Part shown: positions 23,477-32,305 of the stretch, one piece after another | Layout: the number at the start of each line of letters is the position of its first letter | Position numbering within the stretch: the first letter of the stretch is position 1 | Assembly: GCF_023657595.1 (NCBI RefSeq) | Contig: NZ_CP098323.1 | Coordinates: forward strand, 2,008,001 to 2,072,000 | DNA from: Cytobacillus firmus | GTDB lineage: Bacteria; Bacillota; Bacilli; Bacillales; Cytobacillaceae | Direction: 5' to 3' | DNA: 64,000 nucleotides | The notes under the pieces: model-generated | Told to the model about the DNA's origin: nothing | Databases searched by the model: none | The model's input: the letters and a program-made list of their open reading frames with translations, nothing else | Program-made: the position numbers and the translations under genes

Positions 23477-23481
23477 ATTAA

Positions 23482-23515
23482 AACTGCCTGCGGGAGAGCC
23501 TGCAGGCAGTTTTTT
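23482..23515 (+). terminator. Terminator after ltaS
   Basis: AACTGCCTGC and GCAGGCAGTT form a 10-bp stem followed by a T run. Confidence 0.88.
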
Positions 23516-23654
23516 AATGGCATTCCTTTTAATTAAAAAATGAAACAACTGGACGAAAGTAAAATATGTTTTACTAAAGTGCTTAATCACTGTTTTATTG
23601 TAATGTATATTTTATTATGATTCATATAGATGTACATACCGAGGGGGAGTAAAA

Positions 23655-24467
23655 ATGAAAAAGCTTGCCGGCAAAAAAGTTGCACTTTTAGGTTCACGGA
23701 AAATAGAAGATATCAGTAAATTGGTGGAGAATCAGGGAGGGGCTGCTGTCAGCAGGCCCGCTCAGGGAACATTACTGCTGAAAGATGAAAAACTCCAGGA
23801 CCATGTAGAAATGCTGACTGAGTGCAGCTTCGATTGGATTATTTTTACGACTGGAATCGGTGTTGAAACCATTTATCAAACTGCTCTTGAAATGAATAGA
23901 AGTGATGCCCTGATCAGCAGCCTGCAAAAAGCAAATATTGCTGTAAGGGGATACAAAACCGCCAATATGCTGAAAAAACTTAATATCATACCTGCTGTTC
24001 GGGATGATGACGGCAGCATGGCAGGATTACTTCGAGAGCTCTCAGCATATTCTCTAAAAGGCATGAAAGTAGCTCTGCAGCTTCACGGCGACCCCGCACC
24101 GCTCCTTAAACAATGGCTGGAAGATAACCAGGCCGTCTATGAAGAAATTCTTCCATATACCCATATTCCTCCGGAGGAAAAAGTGATGAGTCTGCTGCTT
24201 TCAGAGATCCTTGACGGAAAGCTCGATTCCGTATTTTTCACAAGCACTCCACAAGTGAGGAATTTATTCAGCTTCGCCCGCCAAAAGAATACAGAAGAAC
24301 AATTGAAAACCTGTTTTTCGGAAAAAACTGTTGCGTTATCTGTTGGAAAAGTAACTGCTCAAGCTTTATATGAAGAAGGGATTATTAGAGTCATTTTCCC
24401 CGAAGTCGAAAGGATAGGCAGTGCGGTAATTGAATTAGCCCGTTATTATACGGAAGAAGATATTTAG
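23655..24467 (+). CDS. Uroporphyrinogen-III synthase-like protein (HemD domain)
   Basis: The 270-residue protein has the two-lobed HemD pattern: a first lobe with FDWIIFTTGIGVETI, a crossover segment, and a second lobe with LDSVFFTSTPQVRNLFSFA and VALSVGKVTAQALYEEG. HemD closes the tetrapyrrole ring in heme synthesis. The gene stands alone, away from any hem operon, and sequence identity in this family is low. It may therefore be a second HemD or a HemD-like protein of another function. It has its own ribosome site (GAGGGGG). Confidence 0.78.
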   Translation: MKKLAGKKVALLGSRKIEDISKLVENQGGAAVSRPAQGTLLLKDEKLQDHVEMLTECSFDWIIFTTGIGVETIYQTALEMNRSDALISSLQKANIAVRGYKTANMLKKLNIIPAVRDDDGSMAGLLRELSAYSLKGMKVALQLHGDPAPLLKQWLEDNQAVYEEILPYTHIPPEEKVMSLLLSEILDGKLDSVFFTSTPQVRNLFSFARQKNTEEQLKTCFSEKTVALSVGKVTAQALYEEGIIRVIFPEVERIGSAVIELARYYTEEDI

Positions 24468-24515
24468 AAATGAAGTTTGTATTCATAAATGTTCAGCATT
24501 GCAAAATTTATCATG

Positions 24516-24536
24516 GAGCCTGTATAGGCTCTTTTT
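24516..24536 (+). terminator. Terminator after the HemD-like gene
   Basis: GAGCCT-GTAT-AGGCTC followed by TTTTT. Confidence 0.8.
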
Positions 24537-24615
24537 CAATGACTAGATGTATATACAAATTTTTAAAAAATTATTAAAAAATATTGAAAAGGCTTACACA
24601 TCATGATAATATTAC

Positions 24616-24634
24616 AACGTAAACGTTTTCGTTA
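24616..24634. promoter_or_regulatory. LacI-type operator upstream of the regulator gene
   Basis: AACGTAAACGTTTTCGTTA is an imperfect copy of the perfect palindrome at 25699 and shares the AAACGTTT centre. It lies 35 bases before the LacI-family gene, indicating autoregulation. It also resembles a CcpA cre site. Confidence 0.7.
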
Positions 24635-24668
24635 TAAAAATAATTCAGTAACTTAAAGCAGGTGGGAT

Positions 24669-25676
24669 ATGTCCTATACCATCAAAGATGTTGCCAAAAA
24701 GGCAAATGTCTCTATTGCAACAGTCTCCAGGATTTTAAATGGCCAGGGAGGGTATTCGGAAAAAACAAAATCTAAAGTTCTTAAAGTGATTGAAGAACTG
24801 GGCTATCAGCCAAATGCAGTAGCAAGGGGATTAATTAATAAGAGAACCCATACGATTGGGGTGCTTTTCCCAAAACTATCGAGCTCATTGGTTACCGATC
24901 TGCTGGATGGCATTGAAAAGGCTGCAAATGATAACGGTTCCAGTGTGATTGTCTGTCATACTGAATCAAATGGCGAAAAAACGATGAAGTATCTTCAGCT
25001 GCTTATTGAAAAAAGGGTAGACGGAATCATTTTCGCAAGTGAAATTTTAAAGGATGAATATTATCGATTTGTAACCAAAACCAGCATGCCAATGATTCTG
25101 CTTTCGACAGAGTCCTATGCGTACCCGGTGCCTTTTGTAAAAGTTAACGATTTTCATGCAGCATATGCAGCAGCTAAGCATTTAATAGACAAGGGTCATA
25201 CCAGAATTGGAATGATAAGCGGGAACAAGGATGATATCATCGCGGGGATTCCCAGGATAGAAGGATTTAAGAAAGCTTTGACCGATCATAACATACCGCT
25301 GGGGTCTGAAAATATTGTATTCAGCAGGGGATTTACATTTCCTGATGGTGTTGAGGGTTTGAAAAATCTTATCAAACAGTTTCCTGATGCAACGGCAATA
25401 TTTGCAGCAAGTGATGAAATGGCTATAGGTGCCTTATCAGCAGCTTATCAAATGGGAATAAGGGTCCCGGACGAAATTTCTGTTATAGGGTATGATAACT
25501 TGAATCTTGCTGAAATGTCCATCCCGCCGCTGACAACAGTAGGACAGCCTCTCGCAAAAATGGGTGAAGCTGCAGCAGAAATGCTTTTTTCCATTCTAGA
25601 AACTGGCGAAACTCCGGAAAGCCGGATAATGCCGCATAAAATCATTGAAAGAATGAGTGTGAAAGAGAGAAAATAA
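24669..25676 (+). CDS. LacI-family transcriptional regulator
   Basis: The 335-residue regulator has the LacI helix-turn-helix at the N-terminus (TIKDVAKKANVSIATVSRIL), the hinge helix YQPNAVARGL and a periplasmic-binding-protein-like sugar domain (about residues 60-330). It should repress the downstream sugar importer and glucosidase genes until an oligosaccharide or its product binds. Palindromic operators with an AAACGTTT centre flank the gene on both sides. The ATG follows AGGTGGG. Confidence 0.93.
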   Translation: MSYTIKDVAKKANVSIATVSRILNGQGGYSEKTKSKVLKVIEELGYQPNAVARGLINKRTHTIGVLFPKLSSSLVTDLLDGIEKAANDNGSSVIVCHTESNGEKTMKYLQLLIEKRVDGIIFASEILKDEYYRFVTKTSMPMILLSTESYAYPVPFVKVNDFHAAYAAAKHLIDKGHTRIGMISGNKDDIIAGIPRIEGFKKALTDHNIPLGSENIVFSRGFTFPDGVEGLKNLIKQFPDATAIFAASDEMAIGALSAAYQMGIRVPDEISVIGYDNLNLAEMSIPPLTTVGQPLAKMGEAAAEMLFSILETGETPESRIMPHKIIERMSVKERK

Positions 25677-25698
25677 TAACTCTCTTTTTCTCAGGTCA

Positions 25699-25720
25699 AT
25701 TACGTAAACGTTTACGTAAT
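25699..25720. promoter_or_regulatory. Perfect LacI-family operator palindrome
   Basis: A 22-bp perfect palindrome whose central 20 bases are TTACGTAAACGTTTACGTAA. It lies between the regulator gene and the binding-protein gene and is the likely main operator of the importer operon. Confidence 0.85.
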
Positions 25721-25751
25721 TTGACTATAAAATCAAATAGGGGGATATACC

Positions 25752-26984
25752 ATGATAAAAAAAATGACTGCAGGTGTAATGGCATTAACTTTAGGAGCTT
25801 CTTTACTGGCTGGATGTTCATCTGGTGATGCTGATGACGGGAAAGTAACGCTTGAGCTGTTCTCCAATAAATCAGAAAGCATCGAGACGTACAAAGGATT
25901 GATTAAAGAATTTGAAGCAGAAAATCCAGATATTAAGATCAAATTGGACGCACCGCCGGAAGCAGAAACAGTTTTGAAAACACGTTTGACCAAAAACGAT
26001 CTGCCTGACATCATGTCTATCGCTGGTAATGCTACATACGGCGAGCTTGGCCGTGCAGGCGTTCTTGAGGATTTTTCAGGGACAGATTTAGCTAAAACAG
26101 TTCAGCCATCCTATATCGACATGATCAATCGACTGGTTGGACCTGAAGAAGAAGGCACTTTTGGTCTTCCATATGCTACAAATGCAAATGCCGTAATTTA
26201 CAACAAAGCGAAATTTGAAGAACATGGCCTTGAAGTCCCAACTACGTGGGATGAATTCATTGCCAGCCTGTACAAGGTAAAAGCTGCCGGTGACACACCA
26301 ATCTACTTCACATTAAAAGATGCCTGGACAGGCATGATTGCATGGAACTCACTTGGCGCTAATGTAGCGGGAGAAGACTTTGCTGAGAAGAAAAACGCAG
26401 GGGAAACATCATTCACCGATCAATATGATGAAGTTGCAGACAAGATGGAAACATTAGTTCAGTATGGCCACAAGGACAATATGGGTGTTGCTTACGGGGA
26501 TGGAAACAATGCATTTGCGGCTGGCAAATCTGTTTTCTACCTGCAGGGCAACTGGGCAATCCCTGAAATTCTTAAAGCAAATCCTGACATGGAACTTGGA
26601 GTATTTCCAATGCCTGTAACAAATGATACTTCACAAAACAAACTTGTTTCTGGTGTAGATGTTCTTTTAGCAGTCAGCAAAGATACTGAGCATAAAGAAG
26701 AAGCGATGAAATTTGCTGAATTCATGATGAATAATGATACTGCTCAAAAGTATATTGACGAGCAGAAAGCTTTCTCAGCCATTGAAGGAGTGTATCAGGA
26801 AGATCCGGTGTTTGAAGGAATCAAAGCTAACTTTGAAAATGGCACCATCACAAGCTTCCCTGATCACTATTACCCTGCAGGCATGGGAGCCGAAAACCTT
26901 GTTCAGGAATTCCTGATCAAGAAAGATAAAGAAAAATTCCTGAAGAAAATGGACAGCGAATGGGAAAAAGTTCAAAACCGATAA
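25752..26984 (+). CDS. ABC sugar-binding lipoprotein
   Basis: The 410-residue extracellular solute-binding protein (family 1) has a signal peptide with lipobox LAGC. The motif NKSESIETYKGLIKEFEAENPDI and the hinge segments fit maltose/multiple-sugar binding proteins. It captures an oligosaccharide outside the cell for the two permeases encoded downstream. The following stem-loop (26994-27023) probably lets the binding-protein message accumulate above that of the permeases. The glucosidases at the end of the operon point to an alpha-glucoside such as isomalto-oligosaccharide. Confidence 0.9.
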   Translation: MIKKMTAGVMALTLGASLLAGCSSGDADDGKVTLELFSNKSESIETYKGLIKEFEAENPDIKIKLDAPPEAETVLKTRLTKNDLPDIMSIAGNATYGELGRAGVLEDFSGTDLAKTVQPSYIDMINRLVGPEEEGTFGLPYATNANAVIYNKAKFEEHGLEVPTTWDEFIASLYKVKAAGDTPIYFTLKDAWTGMIAWNSLGANVAGEDFAEKKNAGETSFTDQYDEVADKMETLVQYGHKDNMGVAYGDGNNAFAAGKSVFYLQGNWAIPEILKANPDMELGVFPMPVTNDTSQNKLVSGVDVLLAVSKDTEHKEEAMKFAEFMMNNDTAQKYIDEQKAFSAIEGVYQEDPVFEGIKANFENGTITSFPDHYYPAGMGAENLVQEFLIKKDKEKFLKKMDSEWEKVQNR

Positions 26985-26993
26985 AGGCATCGG

Positions 26994-27023
26994 GCCAGGG
27001 AATCTCATGATTTCCTGGCTTTC
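26994..27023 (+). terminator. Intra-operon stem-loop
   Basis: GCCAGGGAATC and GATTTCCTGGC form an 11-bp stem with G-U pairs and a weak T tract (TTTCT). It separates the binding-protein gene from the permease genes and probably acts as a leaky terminator or 3'-end stabiliser. Confidence 0.65.
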
Positions 27024-27041
27024 TAAAAAGGAGTTGTCACT

Positions 27042-27905
27042 ATGAAAAAGAAAAACAGTGTGTTTCTCATCATCACCATACCCGCTTTCCTTCTTTTCGT
27101 TATTTTCCACAGTTTTCCCGCATTGCAGGGGATTTTTTACAGCTTTACAGATTGGAAAGGGTATGGAGATTGGAATTTCGTTGGGTTAAAAAATTACTTA
27201 AACGTTTTTAAAGATGAACGGGCAGGGGATGCCTACTTATTTACTTTTAAATTTGCCATTGTTGCGACCATTTTGGTCAATATCATAAGCCTTCTTGTGG
27301 CCATTGGGCTTAATTCCAAGATAAAGTTTCACAAAACGCTTCGGGCAATCTACTTCCTGCCTTACATTCTGAGTATCTTGATTGTTGGCTTTATCTTTAA
27401 TTTTATTTTTGCTCATTTCCTGCCGCAGATTGGCGATGTATTCGGATGGGAATTTTTGACCCGCAATATTCTTGGAAACCCGGACCTTGCCTGGATTGGA
27501 ATTGTCATTGTAGCCGTTTGGCAGGCTGTGTCCTTTAATACGATACTGTATCTTGCAGGGCTTGTGACAATCTCAGAGGATTTATATGAAGCAGCAAGCA
27601 TTGATGGTGCCGGTGTCTGGACAAAGTTCTGGAAAATTACGTTTCCTCTCATCGCGCCATTTTTCACCATTAATATGGTTCTCTCATTGAAAAACTTCCT
27701 TATGGTCTTTGATCAGATTGTTGCCTTGACTGGAGGAGGCCCGGGAAAGTCGACCGAATCCATTTCCCTGCTAATTTACAGAGGAGGATTTGAAGGCGGC
27801 GAGTTTGCCTATCAATCAGCCAATGCGGTCATATACTTCATCGTCATCATCGTCTTTTCTGTTATTCAGCTGAAATTTTTAAATAAAAGAGAGGTGGAAA
27901 ACTAA
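27042..27905 (+). CDS. ABC sugar permease 1 (MalF type)
   Basis: The 287-residue inner-membrane permease has six membrane helices and the cytoplasmic EAA loop EAASIDGAGVWTKFWKITFPL, which docks the ATPase. It pairs with the following gene, with the stop and start codons sharing a base (TAATG). Its short periplasmic segment is typical of Gram-positive MalF-like subunits. Confidence 0.9.
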   Translation: MKKKNSVFLIITIPAFLLFVIFHSFPALQGIFYSFTDWKGYGDWNFVGLKNYLNVFKDERAGDAYLFTFKFAIVATILVNIISLLVAIGLNSKIKFHKTLRAIYFLPYILSILIVGFIFNFIFAHFLPQIGDVFGWEFLTRNILGNPDLAWIGIVIVAVWQAVSFNTILYLAGLVTISEDLYEAASIDGAGVWTKFWKITFPLIAPFFTINMVLSLKNFLMVFDQIVALTGGGPGKSTESISLLIYRGGFEGGEFAYQSANAVIYFIVIIVFSVIQLKFLNKREVEN

Positions 27906-28726
27906 TGAATCGCAAAAAAACGAGCTGGCTTGTGACCACTCTATTAATCTTAGGTTCATTGCTCATTCTTTTTCCACTGTATTTAACTATTACCATTGCG
28001 TTTAAAACACCGCCTGAAATGGCAGGCAATTTACTGGCTCTTCCTAAGTCATGGTCATTTGACAACTTTACACAGGCCATTGAAATGACTAATTTCTTTA
28101 ATGCATTTAAAAACAGTGCATTTGTTACGGTATTTGTAGTCATTTTTACAGTGTTAACGAACTCGCTTGTTTCATATGCCATCGCCAGAAACCTTCATAA
28201 GAAGTTTTATAAGTTCCTATACTTCTATTTTTTAAGTGCGATGTTTATTCCTTTTCCAATCATCATGCTGCCGCTTGTCAAACAGACCAGTGCATGGGGA
28301 ATGGATAACCTGGTTGGATTAATCATTTTGTATATCGTTTTCAACCTTTCTTTCAATGTGTTTATCTATATTGGCTACATCCGTGCCATTCCGGTTGAAT
28401 TGGAAGAAGCGGCTATCATGGACGGAGCAACCACATGGGGTGTTTTCTGGAAAGTCATTTTCCCTCTTCTGGCACCAATGAATGCAACCGTAGCAATCAT
28501 TACGAGCCTTGGTGCATGGAATGACTTTATGCTTCCGCTTGTCCTGCTCAGCGACCGGGAAATGGCCACACTTCCGCTGGTCCAGTACATTTTCCAGGGC
28601 CAATTCAGCACAGATTATAATCTTGCATTTGCCTCCTATTTAATGGCACTTGCGCCAATGATTATTGTGTACATCTTTGCTCAAAAATGGATCATAAGCG
28701 GTGTAATGAAGGGTTCAATAAAATAA
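27905..28726 (+). CDS. ABC sugar permease 2 (MalG type)
   Basis: The 273-residue partner permease has the EAA loop EEAAIMDGATTWGVFWKVIFPL and six helices. Together with permease 1 and the lipoprotein it forms a complete importer except for the nucleotide-binding subunit, which is missing from the operon. In Bacillus such importers commonly borrow the shared ATPase MsmX, and that is expected here. Confidence 0.9.
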   Translation: MNRKKTSWLVTTLLILGSLLILFPLYLTITIAFKTPPEMAGNLLALPKSWSFDNFTQAIEMTNFFNAFKNSAFVTVFVVIFTVLTNSLVSYAIARNLHKKFYKFLYFYFLSAMFIPFPIIMLPLVKQTSAWGMDNLVGLIILYIVFNLSFNVFIYIGYIRAIPVELEEAAIMDGATTWGVFWKVIFPLLAPMNATVAIITSLGAWNDFMLPLVLLSDREMATLPLVQYIFQGQFSTDYNLAFASYLMALAPMIIVYIFAQKWIISGVMKGSIK

Positions 28727-28760
28727 AGATGAAATTATCCTTTGATCGGAGTTGTAAAAA

Positions 28761-30446
28761 TTGAACAAAACATGGTGGAAAGAAAGCGTTATTTATCAAA
28801 TCTACCCAAGAAGCTTCAATGATTCAAATGGGGACGGAATTGGCGATATCAACGGAATCACTGAAAAGATTCCATACTTAGCCGAATTGGGGATCGATGT
28901 CATCTGGCTATCCCCCGTTTACAAATCTCCTAATGATGATAATGGCTATGACATCTCAGATTACCGTAATATTATGGATGAGTTCGGAACTATGGAAGAC
29001 TTTGACGGGATGCTTGCAAAGGCCCATGAACACGGTATCAAAATCATGATGGACCTCGTTGTCAACCATTCAAGCGATGAACACCAGTGGTTCAAGGAAT
29101 CACGAAAATCTAAAGATAATCCGTATCGGGATTATTATATCTGGAAAAAGACGGACAATGGCGAGCCTCCTACTAACTGGGGAGCAGCGTTTGGCGGAAG
29201 CGTGTGGGAATATGATGAACAAACCGGCGAATATTACCTGCATCTGTTCAGTAAAAAGCAGCCTGACTTGAACTGGGAAAATCCTGTTCTGCGAAATGAA
29301 GTGTATGAAATGATGCGTTTCTGGCTGGATAAAGGTATTGATGGTTTCCGCATGGATGTAGTCAACTTCATTTCAAAAGATACGAGCTTTCCTCAGGGGA
29401 AGATCCGGGAAGGTCACAAATATGGGGACGGCAGCGAGTATTATATGAACGGTCCAAGAATTCATGAGTTCCTGCAGGAAATGAACAAGGAAGCCCTTAG
29501 CCCGTATGATACCATCACGGTTGGCGAGATGCCTGGTGTAACAGTTGATGAAGGCAAACTCTACACCGGCCGGGACAGAAATGAATTAAATATGGTATTC
29601 CATTTTGAACATGTGGGCCTAGGAGATGGACAATACGGCAAATGGGACCCCCGCCCCTGGAAATTGACTGATTTGAAAGAGATCTTCAACAAGTGGCAAA
29701 AGGGCCTTGAAGAAGATGGCTGGAACAGTCTGTACTGGAGCAACCATGACCAGCCTCGCGCCATCTCCAGATGGGGCAATGATTCAGAAGAATACCGTGT
29801 AACTTCTGGTAAGATGATTGCTGTTTGCCTTCATATGTTGCAGGGGACGCCTTATATTTACCAGGGCGAGGAAATCGGCATGACAAATGTTAAGTTCAAT
29901 GATATCAATGATTACCGTGATATCGAAACCTTGAATGCCTACCGTGATCTTACACCGGATTCCTTAACACATGATGAGATTTTTAAGGGCATTCATGAGA
30001 GAGGCAGGGATAATGCGAGAACGCCTGTTCAGTGGGATGCCAGCCCGAATGCGGGCTTTACAGACGGAACACCTTGGATCAATGTGAACCCGAATTACGA
30101 GAAGATTAATGCAGAAGCAGTTTTAAAAGACGAAGACTCGATCTTCCATTTTTATAAGAAGCTCATTCAGCTTAGAAAGCAAAATGAAGTGATTGTATAT
30201 GGAACATTCGATTTAATAATGGAAGAGGATGAGCAGATCTTTGCTTTTACAAGGACTCTTGGTGATGACCAGCTGCTTGTGATCTGCAACTTCAGTGATG
30301 GAACACCGGACTTTAAGCTGCCGGGACATGTCCTTTATTCGTCTAAGGAACTTCTGATATCCAACTTGTCTGCAGATGAAGATGAAGAAATTGATATCCT
30401 GACACTCAAGCCATATGAAGCTAGAGTGTATCGTTTGAAAAAATAA
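28761..30446 (+). CDS. Oligo-1,6-glucosidase-type alpha-glucosidase (GH13_31)
   Basis: The 561-residue cytoplasmic glycoside hydrolase starts at a TTG after GATCGGAG. Nucleophile D199 lies in DGFRMDVVN, the acid/base is E256 in VGEMPG, and the transition-state aspartate is in NHDQPR. QPDLNWENP is the signature of the oligo-1,6-glucosidase subfamily. Valine right after the nucleophile is the feature linked to alpha-1,6 specificity. It would hydrolyse isomaltose or similar sugars brought in by the importer encoded just upstream, 34 bases away. Confidence 0.92.
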   Translation: MNKTWWKESVIYQIYPRSFNDSNGDGIGDINGITEKIPYLAELGIDVIWLSPVYKSPNDDNGYDISDYRNIMDEFGTMEDFDGMLAKAHEHGIKIMMDLVVNHSSDEHQWFKESRKSKDNPYRDYYIWKKTDNGEPPTNWGAAFGGSVWEYDEQTGEYYLHLFSKKQPDLNWENPVLRNEVYEMMRFWLDKGIDGFRMDVVNFISKDTSFPQGKIREGHKYGDGSEYYMNGPRIHEFLQEMNKEALSPYDTITVGEMPGVTVDEGKLYTGRDRNELNMVFHFEHVGLGDGQYGKWDPRPWKLTDLKEIFNKWQKGLEEDGWNSLYWSNHDQPRAISRWGNDSEEYRVTSGKMIAVCLHMLQGTPYIYQGEEIGMTNVKFNDINDYRDIETLNAYRDLTPDSLTHDEIFKGIHERGRDNARTPVQWDASPNAGFTDGTPWINVNPNYEKINAEAVLKDEDSIFHFYKKLIQLRKQNEVIVYGTFDLIMEEDEQIFAFTRTLGDDQLLVICNFSDGTPDFKLPGHVLYSSKELLISNLSADEDEEIDILTLKPYEARVYRLKK

Positions 30447-30450
30447 AGAC

Positions 30451-30474
30451 TGGGCCTGTTTAGGGCCCTTTTTT
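30451..30474 (+). terminator. Stem-loop between the two glucosidase genes
   Basis: GGGCC-TGTTTA-GGGCCC followed by TTTTTT. It would limit expression of the second glucosidase unless read-through occurs. Confidence 0.75.
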
Positions 30475-30504
30475 ACGAAGATTTGATGATAATGAGGTGG
30501 CCCT

Positions 30505-32124
30505 GTGAGTAAAAAATGGTGGAAAGAAGCAGTTGTATATCAAATTTACTGGAGAAGCTTTTTTGATTCCGATGGTGATGGGTATGGTGATTTAAGAGGG
30601 GTTATAAAAAAGCTTGATTATATTAAGAATCTTGGCGTTGATGTGATTTGGCTGAATCCCTTTTACCAATCACCAGACAGGGATAATGGCTATGACATTT
30701 CAGATTATTATGGGATTATGGAAAAAGCCGGTGACATGGCAGCTTTCGATGAGCTGATCCATGAAATACATCAGCGCGGTATGAAGGTCATTATGGATCT
30801 GGTTGTAAACCATACTTCTGACCAGCATCCCTGGTTCGTGGAATCACGCTCCTCCAAAAATAATCCGAAGAGAGATTGGTATATTTGGAAGGATCCAAAG
30901 GATGGCAGGGAGCCAAATAATTGGCGCTCCTATTTTGCTCCATCCTGCTGGGAATGGGACAAAGCATCAGGACAATATTATTATCATTCCTTTGCAGTCG
31001 AGCAGCCGGATCTTAATTGGGAAAATCCTGAACTGCGACAGGAAATCTACAAAATGATGCGCTTCTGGCTGGATAAAGGGATTGACGGGTTTCGAATGGA
31101 TGTGATTAATCTATTGGCAAAAAGAGAAGATTTATCAGATGCAGGGAACCCTTATGATATAAGCTATCTTGCCAATAATCCGGGTATCCATGACTATCTT
31201 CAGGAAATGCATCAAGAAGTCCTTCAGCATTATGATGTGATGACTGTCGGTGAGATCCCGTTTGTTTCACCGGAAGAGGGACTGCTCTATGTGGATGAAA
31301 GCAGAAATGAACTGAACACTCTGTTCCATTTTCAGGTGGCAGATGAAATGCCGGTATGGGATATGCTGAGATTCAAGGAAATCCAAACAAGCTGGCATGA
31401 AGGCCTTAAGAAAAAAGGGTGGAATTCGCAATTCCTTAACAACCATGATCACACAAGACAGGTTACCCGCTATGGAAATGATGGCCAGTACCGTATTCAG
31501 TCTGCGAAGCTTTTGGCAGCTATGATTCATACCTTGCCTGGAACTCCTTATATCTATCAGGGCGAAGAAATCGGCATGACAGGTGTGAGATTTGATTCCA
31601 TTGAAGACTATAATGACATTGCTATGAAAAATAAATATCATGAAGAAGTTTCAAAAGGGCGTGACCCTCAGGAGGTTTTTGATAGCTTATTGCTTTTGAG
31701 CCGCGATAATTCCAGGACACCGATGCAGTGGAACGCAAGCAGCCAGGCAGGCTTTACTGCTGGTGAACCATGGATCAAAGTGAATCCGAATTATAAGGAA
31801 ATCAATGTCGAATCAGCTCTGAATGATACAGACTCCGTATATTATTTTTATCAAAAGCTGATTGAATTAAGAAAACAAAACGAGGTAATGGTTTACGGGG
31901 ATTATAAGGATCTATTGCCAGATGATGAACACCTATATGTATATACACGTTCCTATAATGATGTAACCTGGCTGATAGTTTTAAACCATGATGACGAGCA
32001 GCAGAGATTTACCTTTAATGGATTCACAAACCGGAAGCTGATTCTTTCTAATTATAGAAGTGACTTTGAAAAAAATGAAGAAGTCCTGCATCCCCATGAA
32101 GCGAGAATTTATAAGATAAATTAA
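30505..32124 (+). CDS. Second GH13_31 alpha-glucosidase
   Basis: The 539-residue paralog of the preceding enzyme begins at a GTG after AATGAGGTGG. Nucleophile D199 in DGFRMDVIN, acid/base E250 in VGEIPF and NHDHTR complete the catalytic set, and valine again follows the nucleophile. Active-site loop differences (VGEIPF versus VGEMPG, NHDHTR versus NHDQPR) suggest another linkage or chain-length preference. Trehalose-6-phosphate hydrolase is a possible alternative within the same subfamily. It lies behind a stem-loop but in the same direction. Confidence 0.9.
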   Translation: MSKKWWKEAVVYQIYWRSFFDSDGDGYGDLRGVIKKLDYIKNLGVDVIWLNPFYQSPDRDNGYDISDYYGIMEKAGDMAAFDELIHEIHQRGMKVIMDLVVNHTSDQHPWFVESRSSKNNPKRDWYIWKDPKDGREPNNWRSYFAPSCWEWDKASGQYYYHSFAVEQPDLNWENPELRQEIYKMMRFWLDKGIDGFRMDVINLLAKREDLSDAGNPYDISYLANNPGIHDYLQEMHQEVLQHYDVMTVGEIPFVSPEEGLLYVDESRNELNTLFHFQVADEMPVWDMLRFKEIQTSWHEGLKKKGWNSQFLNNHDHTRQVTRYGNDGQYRIQSAKLLAAMIHTLPGTPYIYQGEEIGMTGVRFDSIEDYNDIAMKNKYHEEVSKGRDPQEVFDSLLLLSRDNSRTPMQWNASSQAGFTAGEPWIKVNPNYKEINVESALNDTDSVYYFYQKLIELRKQNEVMVYGDYKDLLPDDEHLYVYTRSYNDVTWLIVLNHDDEQQRFTFNGFTNRKLILSNYRSDFEKNEEVLHPHEARIYKIN

Positions 32125-32134
32125 TGGTAAAAGC

Positions 32135-32161
32135 AGAGGACCCGTGCGGTTCTCTTTTTTC
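32135..32161 (+). terminator. Terminator of the sugar operon
   Basis: AGAGGACC-CGTGC-GGTTCTCT followed by TTTTTT. Confidence 0.85.
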
Positions 32162-32305
32162 ATTGCGAAAACGTCTATGAAAGTAATTCAGAAAGTTCCA
32201 CCTCAATACCAGTAACATCAGGCAAACCACAGAACATTCATTACTTTCTCCCTAACCCTCCCTATGCTATCATTAACAAATAGTCTATTCTGGGAGGATT
32301 CGTCT

